Part shown: positions 1-7,801 of the stretch, in pieces
Numbering within the stretch: position 1 is the stretch's first letter
How the letters are laid out: the number at the start of each line of letters is the position of its first letter
From: Flavobacterium azizsancarii
GTDB taxonomy: Bacteria; Bacteroidota; Bacteroidia; Flavobacteriales; Flavobacteriaceae
NCBI RefSeq assembly: GCF_027980145.1
Contig: NZ_JAMZNK010000010.1
Location: 81,281-145,280 of the forward strand
Reading direction: 5' to 3'
Length of the DNA: 64,000 nt
Made by a program: the position numbers and the translations under genes
Notes under the pieces: model-generated
Seen by the model: only the letters and a program-made list of their open reading frames with translations
What the model was told of the DNA's origin: nothing
Databases searched by the model: none

Positions 1-2
1 TT

Positions 3-308
3 GAAAAAGATTATCCGGTTTGGGAAGACCCTGAAATACCAAATGATATATCCAATAATATTAATCAACTTGAGGATTCAGGAATTATTGATTCTTATTA
101 CGATATTATCGAAAACAATTATGGTCACAAAATTGGTGGCTATGCAACATATTGCCAATCCGGAATTGATTTTGGAGATGATTTTGAATTTGTTTTTCAG
201 ATTGCTTCTGATGAAAAAGCGAATTTAAATATCGTTGACGGTGGAAATATTTATTTAGCAAAAAACAGAACGACTGAAGATTGGGTTTATTATTGTGATT
301 TTTATTAA
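3..308 (+). CDS. C-terminal fragment of a YwqG-like (DUF1963) protein, cut by the window start
   Basis: The third forward frame is open from the first bases to a TAA at 306-308 and encodes about 101 residues with no start codon inside the window, so the gene begins upstream. The fragment contains KIGGYATYCQSGIDF followed by an FVFQIASDE strand and ends WVYYCDFY. This order (a K-I-G-G-Y turn, a Q-I-x-S-D strand, then a closing aromatic stretch) is typical of the C-terminal half of DUF1963/YwqG-like proteins, whose biochemical role is unknown. Another frame over the same bases is open but gives a hydrophobic, low-complexity product and is taken as a shadow. The family call is by motif memory only. 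Confidence 0.6.
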   Translation, partial: EKDYPVWEDPEIPNDISNNINQLEDSGIIDSYYDIIENNYGHKIGGYATYCQSGIDFGDDFEFVFQIASDEKANLNIVDGGNIYLAKNRTTEDWVYYCDFY

Positions 309-321
309 AATCTAAATCGGA

Positions 322-1299
322 TTAAGAAAAACTTAATCCAATTTGTTTTTTTATATCCTCCACCATCTTACTCAAATCCAAACTATTTTGCTGCGACCAA
401 AACTCACTTTCGATTTGACTGTTTCTAATACAATGATGACATTCTAGAATTTCGTACGTATATCCTTTTCCTAGATTAGGCAAACTGTAATTGGTTTCCT
501 TTTGGTCTCTAAATACAGAATATCCGTCAGCTACAAACCACGGAGAATTAAGTTTAATATAGCCTTCTGTTCCACTTATTGTTGCTTTCATATCAGATTC
601 TGAAATTATAGAAGCCTGCAAAACGGCCTGAGCATTTTCATATTGCAAAATCATTGAAGTCTGAAGATCGATTCCGTTTTTATGAAGAATAGATTTTGCA
701 ATTATTTCTTTAGGAATTCCCAGAAATATATAGGCGAGAAATAAAGGATAAACGCCAATATCAAAAAGTGCTCCTCCGCCAAGATCCTTATCAAAAAGTC
801 TTCCTCCATTCTTTTCATCAGCATAAAAAGCAAAGTCAGCATTCACGCTTTTTATATCACCAATTATTCCTTCATTTACTTTTGTTAGAACTTCCTGAAC
901 CGACGGAATAAAGCGGGTCCAGAAAGCTTCCATAAAAAATTTATTGTACTTTACTGAAGCTTCAGTCATTCGAATGGCATCTTTATAAGACAATGCAATT
1001 GGTTTTTCGCATAAGACATGTTTACCATTTTCTAATGCCTTGATCGATAATTCGGCATGCGAATTATGCGGCGTTGCGATGTAAATAATATCAATCTCAT
1101 CATCCTTACAAAGTGCCTCATAAGAATCATAAACTTTTGGGCAATTGTACTTTTCAGCAAAGTCAATCGCATTATCTCTATTTCTGGAAGCAACCGCAAA
1201 TAGCGTTGCATCGTTTAGTAGTAATAAATCTGCAGCAAATTGATTTGCAATATTTCCTAAGCCAATAACTCCCCATTTTATTTTATTGTTATTTTTCAT
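322..1299 (-). CDS. Gfo/Idh/MocA family NAD(P)-dependent oxidoreductase
   Basis: A 325-residue cytosolic oxidoreductase. The N-terminal Rossmann fold has GLGNIA at residues 13-18, and the family-defining EKP motif is at 98-100 (in CEKPIAL). The C-terminal alpha/beta domain carries GGALFDIGVYP at about 175-185, typical of the dihydrodiol dehydrogenase/glucose-fructose oxidoreductase-like branch. Members oxidise or reduce sugars, inositols or related polyols using NAD(P). The substrate cannot be read from the sequence. The gene stands alone, convergent with the preceding DUF1963-like gene and divergent from the amidohydrolase pair, with 129 bp between the two start codons. The ATG start leaves only seven residues before the first beta strand, as is usual for the family. 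Confidence 0.88.
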   Translation of the reverse strand: MKNNNKIKWGVIGLGNIANQFAADLLLLNDATLFAVASRNRDNAIDFAEKYNCPKVYDSYEALCKDDEIDIIYIATPHNSHAELSIKALENGKHVLCEKPIALSYKDAIRMTEASVKYNKFFMEAFWTRFIPSVQEVLTKVNEGIIGDIKSVNADFAFYADEKNGGRLFDKDLGGGALFDIGVYPLFLAYIFLGIPKEIIAKSILHKNGIDLQTSMILQYENAQAVLQASIISESDMKATISGTEGYIKLNSPWFVADGYSVFRDQKETNYSLPNLGKGYTYEILECHHCIRNSQIESEFWSQQNSLDLSKMVEDIKKQIGLSFS

Positions 1300-1398
1300 A
1301 CGTTTCTATAAACGCTACTTATCAGGCGTTTAATTAAATTATTATCTAAATAAAGAAAAAACATTTAAAAAAATCAATTTTAAACAACATATATTTCA

Positions 1399-1406
1399 TA
1401 TTTTTA
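1399..1406 (+). promoter_or_regulatory. possible Bacteroidota -7 element of the amidohydrolase operon
   Basis: TATTTTTA matches TAnnTTTG except for the last base and lies 23 bp upstream of the ATG at 1429. No clear -33 TTG is visible, so this is a weak call. Confidence 0.3.
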
Positions 1407-1428
1407 GCAACAAAATTGCAGATACACT

Positions 1429-4425
1429 ATGAAAAAAGCCCTACTCCTACTCTTTTTGAGCGTTTTTTTAACAAAAACGTATGCTCAAGACTATTTCCCT
1501 GTTAATGAAAGTGTGCAGAATAAAAACAAAAATTATACTGTTTTTATGAATGCCACTATTTATGTTACTCCAACCCAAAAAATCGAAAAAGGAACTTTAC
1601 TGATTCAGGATGGTAAAGTCGTTTCGGTTGGTAATACTGTGGCTATTCCTAAAAATAGCATTATTATCGATCTTGAAGGAAAAACAATCTATCCTTCATT
1701 TATTGATATTTATACTAGTTTTGGAGTTGAAAAACCAAAAAGTAACCTCTCTCGCGGGCGTGATCGTAACCCATTATACGATACGAAAAGAGTGGGATAT
1801 TACTGGAACGAAAGTGTGAAACCGGAAGTAAACACTTATGAGACTTTTAAATACGATCAACCTAAAGCCGAAGAATTGCTAAAAGCAGGTTTTGGTGTTG
1901 TAGGTACTCATATTCCTGACGGAATTGCACAGGGAACCGGAATTTTAGTCGCATTAAACAATACTGAAAACAGTAAACAAATTATTGCCAATAAAATCAC
2001 CAACCACTTTGCATTTACAAAAAGCGCCTTGACAAAACAGGCTTATCCAAGCTCATTAATGGGTATGATGGCATTGTTACGCCAAATGTATCTGGATCTG
2101 GATTGGTACAAAAAAGGAAATTCTGAAACTAAAGATTTATCATTAGAAGCACTGGCAAACAATGAAAAACTAATTCAGATTTTTGCCTCCGAAGACAAAC
2201 TGAATAGTTTAAGAGCTGCAAAAATCGCCAAAGAATTTGGCTTGAACTATATTCTGAAAGGCAGTGGAAATGAGTTTGAAAGAATCGAAGAGATTAAAAG
2301 TACAAATGCTAAATATATTATTCCGATCAGTTTCCCGGAAGCATACGATGTCTCAAATCCGTATTTATCAAACCAGATCGAATTGACTGATATGCGTTTC
2401 TGGAATCAGGCACCTACCAACTTAAAAGTGCTATCAGAGAACGGAATTGTTTTTGCCCTGACAACGGACAAGTTAAAAAAGACAGAAGATTTTAAACCTA
2501 ACTTACTGAAAGCCATTAAATATGGTTTTAACAAAACAAAAGCTCTAGAAGCTTTGACTACAATTCCGGCAGCGATTCTAGGGAAAAGCAACGAAATTGG
2601 AAGTTTAAAAACGGGCAGTTATGCCAATTTTGTCATTACTTCAGGAGAAATCTTCGATGAGAAAACAGTTTTATACGAAAACTGGGTTCAGGGAAGCAAA
2701 TATGTGGTGAACGATATTAATGCAAAAGATATTCGTGGAAACTATAACTTAACTGTTGGAAAAGACACTTATAAATGGAAAATTGACGGAACTGTCGATG
2801 CACCAAAATCTGAAATTACTACTGCTGATGCCAAAAAATTAAAAACTACTTTTTCAGTTTCTAAAAATTGGATTTCACTCTTGATTAAACCTGCAGATAC
2901 TATTAAATCTAATTATAGCCGTTTAACAGGATTTATCGAAAAACCGGAAAGTTTATCCGGAAAAGCAGTATTATCAAACGGAGATGAATTGGTTTGGACA
3001 GCTTTGAAAACCAGTGCATTTGTTGCTGTTAAAGATACTGTCAAAGCAGATAAACCAAATCCTGTTATTCCTACAACATACCCTAACATTGCTTTTGGTG
3101 ATACTAAAAAATTGACGGCTCAGACTTTACTATTCAAAAATGCTACGGTTTGGACAAATGAAAAAGAAGGTGTTTTGACTGAAACAGATGTTTTAATTAA
3201 AAACGGAAAAATTGCTGCCGTTGGTAAAAACCTTTCGGATGCAACTGCTACTGTTATTGATGCAAAAGGCAAACATATCACAAGCGGAATTATTGATGAA
3301 CATTCCCATATCGCTATATCAAAAGGGGTTAATGAAATGGGACATAACTCAACTGCCGAAGTTACCATTCAGGATGTAGTAAACTCTGAAGACATTAATA
3401 TCTACAGAGATCTTGCCGGTGGTGTAACCATTTCTCAGTTATTACACGGATCTGCCAACCCTATTGGTGGCCGTTCTGCGATTGTAAAATGGAAATGGGG
3501 TTCGTCTCCAGACGAAATGTTATACAAAAACCAACCTAAGTTTATCAAATTTGCTTTAGGAGAAAATGTAAAACAAGCCAATTGGGGAATTGATAATCCT
3601 ACTCGTTTTCCGCAAACCAGAATGGGAGTTGAACAAGTTTTTACCGATTATTTTCAGCGTGCAAAAGAGTATGATGAAAGCTGGAAAAAATTCAATGCAA
3701 ATTCAAAAAAAGGAAAAGCGCCAAGAGTTGACTTAGAATTACAAACTATTGCTGAAATTATCAATAAAGAGCGTTTTATTACCTGCCACTCTTATGTAGA
3801 ATCAGAGATTTTGATGTTGATGAATGTTACTGAAAAATTTAATTTTAGAGTAAACACTTTCACCCACATTCTTGAAGGTTATAAGGTTGCTGACAAAATG
3901 AAAGAACACGGAGCTGGTGCTTCGACCTTCTCTGATTGGTGGGCTTATAAGTTTGAAGTAAATGACGCAATCCCGTTCAACGGACCAATCATGCACAACG
4001 AAGGATTAATAGTTGCCTATAATTCTGATGATGCAGAAATGTCAAGAAGATTGAATCAGGAAGCTGCAAAAGCGGTCAAATACGGAAATATTTCTGAAGA
4101 AGATGCCTGGAAATTTGTAACCCTGAATCCTGCTAAATTATTGCATATTGATGATAAAGTAGGAAGTCTTAAAGTGGGCAAAGATGCTGACGTTGTCCTA
4201 TGGAGCGATAATCCTTTGTCTATTTATGCTAAAGCCGAAAAAACAATTATTGATGGTGTGGTTTATTTTGACATTGAAAAAGATGCTGAAAAACAATTGT
4301 CTATTTCTAAAGAAAGAAGTGTACTAATTGGACAAATGTTGCAGGAAAAAAACAAGGGAATGAGCATGCAACAGCCTACCAGAAAAGAGAAAACAGAATA
4401 CCACTGTGATACTTTAGAACAATAA
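1429..4425 (+). CDS. exported double-domain amidohydrolase (imidazolonepropionase-like)
   Basis: A 998-residue protein with a clear signal peptide (residues 1-20, ending TYAQ), so periplasmic or cell-surface. It contains two amidohydrolase-like units in tandem. Each opens with a small beta-sandwich strand (NATIYVTPT near 40; NATVWTNEKEG near 570) and closes with a GSLKTGSYANFV or GSLKVGKDADVVLW segment. The C-terminal unit keeps the metal-binding HxH (DEHSHIAIS, about residue 624) and later His/Asp-rich segments (ITCHSYVESE, HNEGLIVAYNSDD). The N-terminal unit has PSFIDIYTSFG where HxH should be, so it probably lacks the metal centre. The substrate is unknown; relatives act on cyclic amides, dipeptides or imidazolone rings. 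The gene is followed after 40 bp by a second amidohydrolase-like gene, probably co-transcribed. Confidence 0.87.
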   Translation: MKKALLLLFLSVFLTKTYAQDYFPVNESVQNKNKNYTVFMNATIYVTPTQKIEKGTLLIQDGKVVSVGNTVAIPKNSIIIDLEGKTIYPSFIDIYTSFGVEKPKSNLSRGRDRNPLYDTKRVGYYWNESVKPEVNTYETFKYDQPKAEELLKAGFGVVGTHIPDGIAQGTGILVALNNTENSKQIIANKITNHFAFTKSALTKQAYPSSLMGMMALLRQMYLDLDWYKKGNSETKDLSLEALANNEKLIQIFASEDKLNSLRAAKIAKEFGLNYILKGSGNEFERIEEIKSTNAKYIIPISFPEAYDVSNPYLSNQIELTDMRFWNQAPTNLKVLSENGIVFALTTDKLKKTEDFKPNLLKAIKYGFNKTKALEALTTIPAAILGKSNEIGSLKTGSYANFVITSGEIFDEKTVLYENWVQGSKYVVNDINAKDIRGNYNLTVGKDTYKWKIDGTVDAPKSEITTADAKKLKTTFSVSKNWISLLIKPADTIKSNYSRLTGFIEKPESLSGKAVLSNGDELVWTALKTSAFVAVKDTVKADKPNPVIPTTYPNIAFGDTKKLTAQTLLFKNATVWTNEKEGVLTETDVLIKNGKIAAVGKNLSDATATVIDAKGKHITSGIIDEHSHIAISKGVNEMGHNSTAEVTIQDVVNSEDINIYRDLAGGVTISQLLHGSANPIGGRSAIVKWKWGSSPDEMLYKNQPKFIKFALGENVKQANWGIDNPTRFPQTRMGVEQVFTDYFQRAKEYDESWKKFNANSKKGKAPRVDLELQTIAEIINKERFITCHSYVESEILMLMNVTEKFNFRVNTFTHILEGYKVADKMKEHGAGASTFSDWWAYKFEVNDAIPFNGPIMHNEGLIVAYNSDDAEMSRRLNQEAAKAVKYGNISEEDAWKFVTLNPAKLLHIDDKVGSLKVGKDADVVLWSDNPLSIYAKAEKTIIDGVVYFDIEKDAEKQLSISKERSVLIGQMLQEKNKGMSMQQPTRKEKTEYHCDTLEQ

Positions 4426-4465
4426 TAACGGCTTTAGAAAATTCGTAAAGATAAAAACAGATAAT

Positions 4466-5773
4466 ATGATACATAAAAACATATATATAATGTTGATCGC
4501 TTTTTGTGCTTCGCTGCAAATAAAAGCGCAACAAATACCGGCACCAAAACAAACCAAATCCATTTTGATTTTAAATGCCACAGCCCATTTAGGCAACGGA
4601 ACGGTGATTCAGAATAGTGCGATTGGTTTTAAAGACGGAAAAATTACTCTGGTAGCTGATGCAACAACAATCAGACTTGCCGCCAATGCATATGATACGA
4701 CTATAGATGCCAGCGGAAAACACGTTTATCCCGGATTTATTGTTCCTAACGCAACATTAGGTCTGGTAGAAATTGATGCTGTAAAATCATCAAATGACGA
4801 GGAAGAAATAGGAAGTTTTAATCCGAATGTAAGAAGTATTATTGCATACAATTCTGAATCGAAAGTAGTAGAAACAGTTCGTCCAAATGGTGTTTTAATT
4901 GCTCAGATAACACCTCGTGGTGGTCGCATCTCAGGAACATCCTCAGTGGTTCAGCTCGATGCCTGGAGTTGGGAAGATGCCATTATAAAAGAGAATGACG
5001 GAATTCATCTTAATTTTCCATCTAATTTTAAAAGATCGGGATCCTGGTTTGAACCTGGAATAATTGAAGCTAATAAAGAATATCCTAAACAAGTTGAGGA
5101 AATAACTGCTTTTTTAGTCAATGCAAAGGCTTACAACCAAACTGCTTCAAAAGACAGAAACATTGTCCTGGAAGCTACAAAAGGACTTTTTGATGGTACC
5201 CAAACGCTTTATGTACACGCAGATGAGGAAAAACAAATTGTAGACGCCATACAATTAGCAGTTGATAACCAGATCAAAAAGATTGTGATTGTAGGAGGAT
5301 TTGAAGCTTATAAATCAGCTGATGTTTTGCAAAAATACAATGTGGGTGTTTTACTAAGACGTGTTCATGATATGCCAACCAGTGATGACGAAGATGTAAA
5401 CCTGCCTTATAAAATGGCAAAAATACTTACTGATAAAGGTATTGTGGTTGGTCTTGAAAACAGTGGGGATCACGAACGTATGAGTGTAAGAAACCTGCCT
5501 TTTTTAGCAGGAACTTGTGCCGCTTTTGGCTTAGACAAAGAAAAAGCTTTACAGCTTATTACTTCTAATACAGCAAAATTGCTAGGAATAGATGCGACCT
5601 GCGGTACATTAGAAACCGGTAAAGATGCCACACTCTTTATCTCTGAAGGTGATGCGCTGGATATGCGAACAAACAAATTAACATCAGCTTTTATTCAGGG
5701 AAGAACAATTAATTTAGAGACTTTCCAAACCAAGCTGAGCGATAAATTCAAAGCAAAATACAATCAGAAATAG
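4466..5773 (+). CDS. exported amidohydrolase-like protein lacking the HxH motif
   Basis: A 435-residue protein with an N-terminal signal peptide (to about residue 21, ending QIKAQ). An internal ATG eight codons in (MLIAFCASLQ) could equally be the start. The fold markers are those of the imidazolonepropionase-like amidohydrolases: an N-terminal beta unit (FKDGKITLVADAT), PGFIVPNATLGLVE at the place of the usual PGxxDxHxH, and a C-terminal GTLETGKDATLFIS with a following strand that closes the small domain. Both histidines of HxH are absent, so it is probably not a canonical binuclear metal hydrolase. It may be a partner of the upstream 998-residue protein, whose N-terminal unit is altered in the same way. 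A strong terminator follows directly. Confidence 0.82.
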   Translation: MIHKNIYIMLIAFCASLQIKAQQIPAPKQTKSILILNATAHLGNGTVIQNSAIGFKDGKITLVADATTIRLAANAYDTTIDASGKHVYPGFIVPNATLGLVEIDAVKSSNDEEEIGSFNPNVRSIIAYNSESKVVETVRPNGVLIAQITPRGGRISGTSSVVQLDAWSWEDAIIKENDGIHLNFPSNFKRSGSWFEPGIIEANKEYPKQVEEITAFLVNAKAYNQTASKDRNIVLEATKGLFDGTQTLYVHADEEKQIVDAIQLAVDNQIKKIVIVGGFEAYKSADVLQKYNVGVLLRRVHDMPTSDDEDVNLPYKMAKILTDKGIVVGLENSGDHERMSVRNLPFLAGTCAAFGLDKEKALQLITSNTAKLLGIDATCGTLETGKDATLFISEGDALDMRTNKLTSAFIQGRTINLETFQTKLSDKFKAKYNQK

Positions 5774-5790
5774 TTAAAAACTCTTTTTAT

Positions 5791-5830
5791 AAAAAAGGCA
5801 TCATTTGAGAAATCATCTGATGCCTTTTTT
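5791..5830 (+). terminator. intrinsic terminator after the amidohydrolase pair
   Basis: A-tract plus GGCATCA pairs with TGATGCC followed by a T-run (arms 5791-5803 and 5818-5830). It is 17 bp past the stop codon of the second amidohydrolase. Confidence 0.85.
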
Positions 5831-6046
5831 ATTTAAAATTGGTAACGTTTTATTCTTTTAAGCAACAATTCAACCATAATTACTCTTAAAACATAAAATA
5901 TTATCTCTGCTTTTTGTTAACACAGCTCCAAAAAGGCAAATATTTCGAATTTTAGATTGACAAATTACAAATTTTAAGTTCTTTTTAACAAATACACGCA
6001 AAATACAGGGGGTTAAATTTTAAAATTAACAAAAATTAAGCATTAG

Positions 6047-6088
6047 CCCCTATTTTTTATAGGGATGTCGATTGATTTTATACTTTTA
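6047..6088 (+). promoter_or_regulatory. amtB upstream region: small palindrome plus -7-like element
   Basis: In the 280-bp AT-rich leader before amtB, a perfect six-base stem, CCCTAT (6048-6053) with ATAGGG (6059-6064), encloses a T5 loop. TACTTTTA at 6081-6088 resembles TAnnTTTG and lies 24 bp before the ATG. The palindrome may be an operator or part of the promoter region. No further gene is visible between 5831 and 6112. Confidence 0.35.
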
Positions 6089-6112
6089 TAAAAAATTTAA
6101 AACTAAATAACT

Positions 6113-7429
6113 ATGCGAAAAATTATTTTAAGTGTGATTCTTATCACTATTTTGGTACTAACCTTTATATCGAATTTTATCTTAACAGATAACCCTATTC
6201 CGGCAGAAGCTGTTAAGTTTGATACAGGAGATACAGCTTGGATGATCGTAGCAACTGCATTTGTATTGCTTATGACACCAGGACTAGGATTTTTCTACGG
6301 AGGAATGGTAGGTAAGAAAAATGTTATCAGTACTATGCTGCAAAGTTTTATGGCAATGGTAATTGTAACTATTTTATGGGTTGTTGTTGCTTTTGGATTA
6401 GCATTTGGCCCTACTATTGGAGGCATCATTGGAGATCCAACTTCTAACTTGTTTTTTCAGGGTGTTGGTACTAATACCGCATGGAGTCTTGCCCCAACTA
6501 TTCCGTTTATGTTATTCGCATTATTTCAGGCTAAGTTTGCCATCATTACACCTGCATTAATCACTGGTGCATTTGCAGAGCGTGTACGTTTCTGGGCTTA
6601 TTTATTATTCATGGTTTTATTTATCTTACTTATATATGCTCCTTTGGCACACATGACGTGGCATCCTGATGGAGTTTTCTTTAAAATGGGAGTATTAGAC
6701 TTCGCCGGAGGAACTGTGGTACACATGAGTGCTGGTTGGGCTGCGTTAGCCGGAGCGATCTTCTTAGGAAAAAGAAAAATCCAGAAAGTGAATCCTGCCA
6801 GAATTACTTATGTATTACTAGGTACAGGTTTACTATGGTTTGGATGGTTTGGTTTCAATGCAGGTTCTGCACTTGGAGCAAACGGATTAGCCGTTCAGGC
6901 TTTAGGAACTACAACTGTTGCTGCTGCCGCTGCTGCAATGGCATGGGTTTTCCTTGATAAAATAATTGGACACAAATTATCTGCACTTGGTGCATGTATC
7001 GGAGCTGTGGTAGGCCTTGTTGCTATTACACCTGCCGCAGGCTTCGTTAGCATTCCGCATGCAATATTTATAGGCGCTTTTTCTGCCATCGTAAGTAATC
7101 TTGTAGTGAGCAAATTCCCTAAAGGAAAAATCGATGATGCTCTTGATGTTTTTGCCTGTCACGGTGTTGGTGGTATGGTAGGAATGTTATTAACTGGTGT
7201 TTTTGCTTCTAAAGCAATCAACCCGGCTGTTGGAGATAATCAAGGTTTGATTTTCGGAAGTCCAACTTTATTCATCAACCAATTAACTGCCATGATCATC
7301 GTTTCTATCTTCGCTTTTGTAGGTTCATATATCCTATTCTTCGTTGTAAATAAAATTACACCACTAAGAGTTACTGAAGAAAAAGAAGAATTAGGTCTTG
7401 ACATTTCTCAACACGGAGAATTTTTATAA
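6113..7429 (+). CDS. amtB: ammonium channel/transporter Amt
   Basis: A 438-residue inner-membrane protein of the Amt/Rh family that conducts ammonium/ammonia. It has a hydrophobic N-terminal segment that may be cleaved, as in other Amt proteins, then about 11 membrane helices. The family signature DFAGGTVVHMSAGWAALAGA covers residues 196-215, with the first pore histidine at H204. The second pore histidine is H350 in DVFACHGVGGMVG. The C-terminal tail ends GLDISQHGEFL, close to the consensus tail that contacts PII proteins. No glnK/PII gene is adjacent: the gene is flanked by terminators and appears monocistronic. Length and motif content are complete, so it is expected to be functional. Confidence 0.95.
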   Translation: MRKIILSVILITILVLTFISNFILTDNPIPAEAVKFDTGDTAWMIVATAFVLLMTPGLGFFYGGMVGKKNVISTMLQSFMAMVIVTILWVVVAFGLAFGPTIGGIIGDPTSNLFFQGVGTNTAWSLAPTIPFMLFALFQAKFAIITPALITGAFAERVRFWAYLLFMVLFILLIYAPLAHMTWHPDGVFFKMGVLDFAGGTVVHMSAGWAALAGAIFLGKRKIQKVNPARITYVLLGTGLLWFGWFGFNAGSALGANGLAVQALGTTTVAAAAAAMAWVFLDKIIGHKLSALGACIGAVVGLVAITPAAGFVSIPHAIFIGAFSAIVSNLVVSKFPKGKIDDALDVFACHGVGGMVGMLLTGVFASKAINPAVGDNQGLIFGSPTLFINQLTAMIIVSIFAFVGSYILFFVVNKITPLRVTEEKEELGLDISQHGEFL

Positions 7430-7462
7430 AAAAACAAACCAAAACCAAATAAACCAAAATTA

Positions 7463-7497
7463 AAAAAGCACTCTGAGTCTGACTTAGAGTGCTTTTT
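7463..7497 (+). terminator. intrinsic terminator after amtB
   Basis: AAAAAGCACTCT and AGAGTGCTTTTT form a strong stem about 35 bp past the amtB stop, with A/T tracts on both sides. Confidence 0.85.
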
Positions 7498-7614
7498 GCT
7501 TTGAAGATTTTAAGAGGGAAGAGAATATAGAGTAAAGAGTCAAGAACAAAGAGTCAAGAGAGTAGATTTAGACGAAAGATTTTTTCTAAATTTTAGGCTG
7601 TGGGTAAACCAAAT
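7498..7614. other. spacer between two similar terminators
   Basis: A low-complexity, A/G-rich stretch (repeats of AGAGTCAAGA type) with no supported gene. It separates two terminator hairpins that resemble each other. Confidence 0.4.
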
Positions 7615-7652
7615 AAAAAAGCACTTTAAGTTATTACCTAAAGTGCTTTTTA
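7615..7652. terminator. second, bidirectional terminator between amtB and dsbD
   Basis: AAAAAAGCACTTTA pairs with TAAAGTGCTTTTT, with A-tract and T-tract flanks, so it can act in either direction. It lies 150 bp past the stop of the leftward dsbD-like gene. It resembles the hairpin at 7463-7497 in stem, flanking AAACCAAA and trailing CTTTGAA. The remaining bases to 7801 hold no gene. Confidence 0.75.
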
Positions 7653-7801
7653 CTTTGAATTAATTTCAACCTTATTATTGTAATTTGAGAATGCAAATTC
7701 TAAATTTATTCTCTATATTTTCTTGTTAGATTGCCCTTATTCTATTCTATCAATTCGACAATCTCTCTCATCTATAATTTTTATTCTATTCTCTTTATTC
7801 T

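Noticed and set aside
1..228. 75-codon frame at the window start, hydrophobic product
   Set aside because: Another frame over the same bases encodes a DUF1963-like C-terminus and is open to 306; the hydrophobic frame is a shadow.
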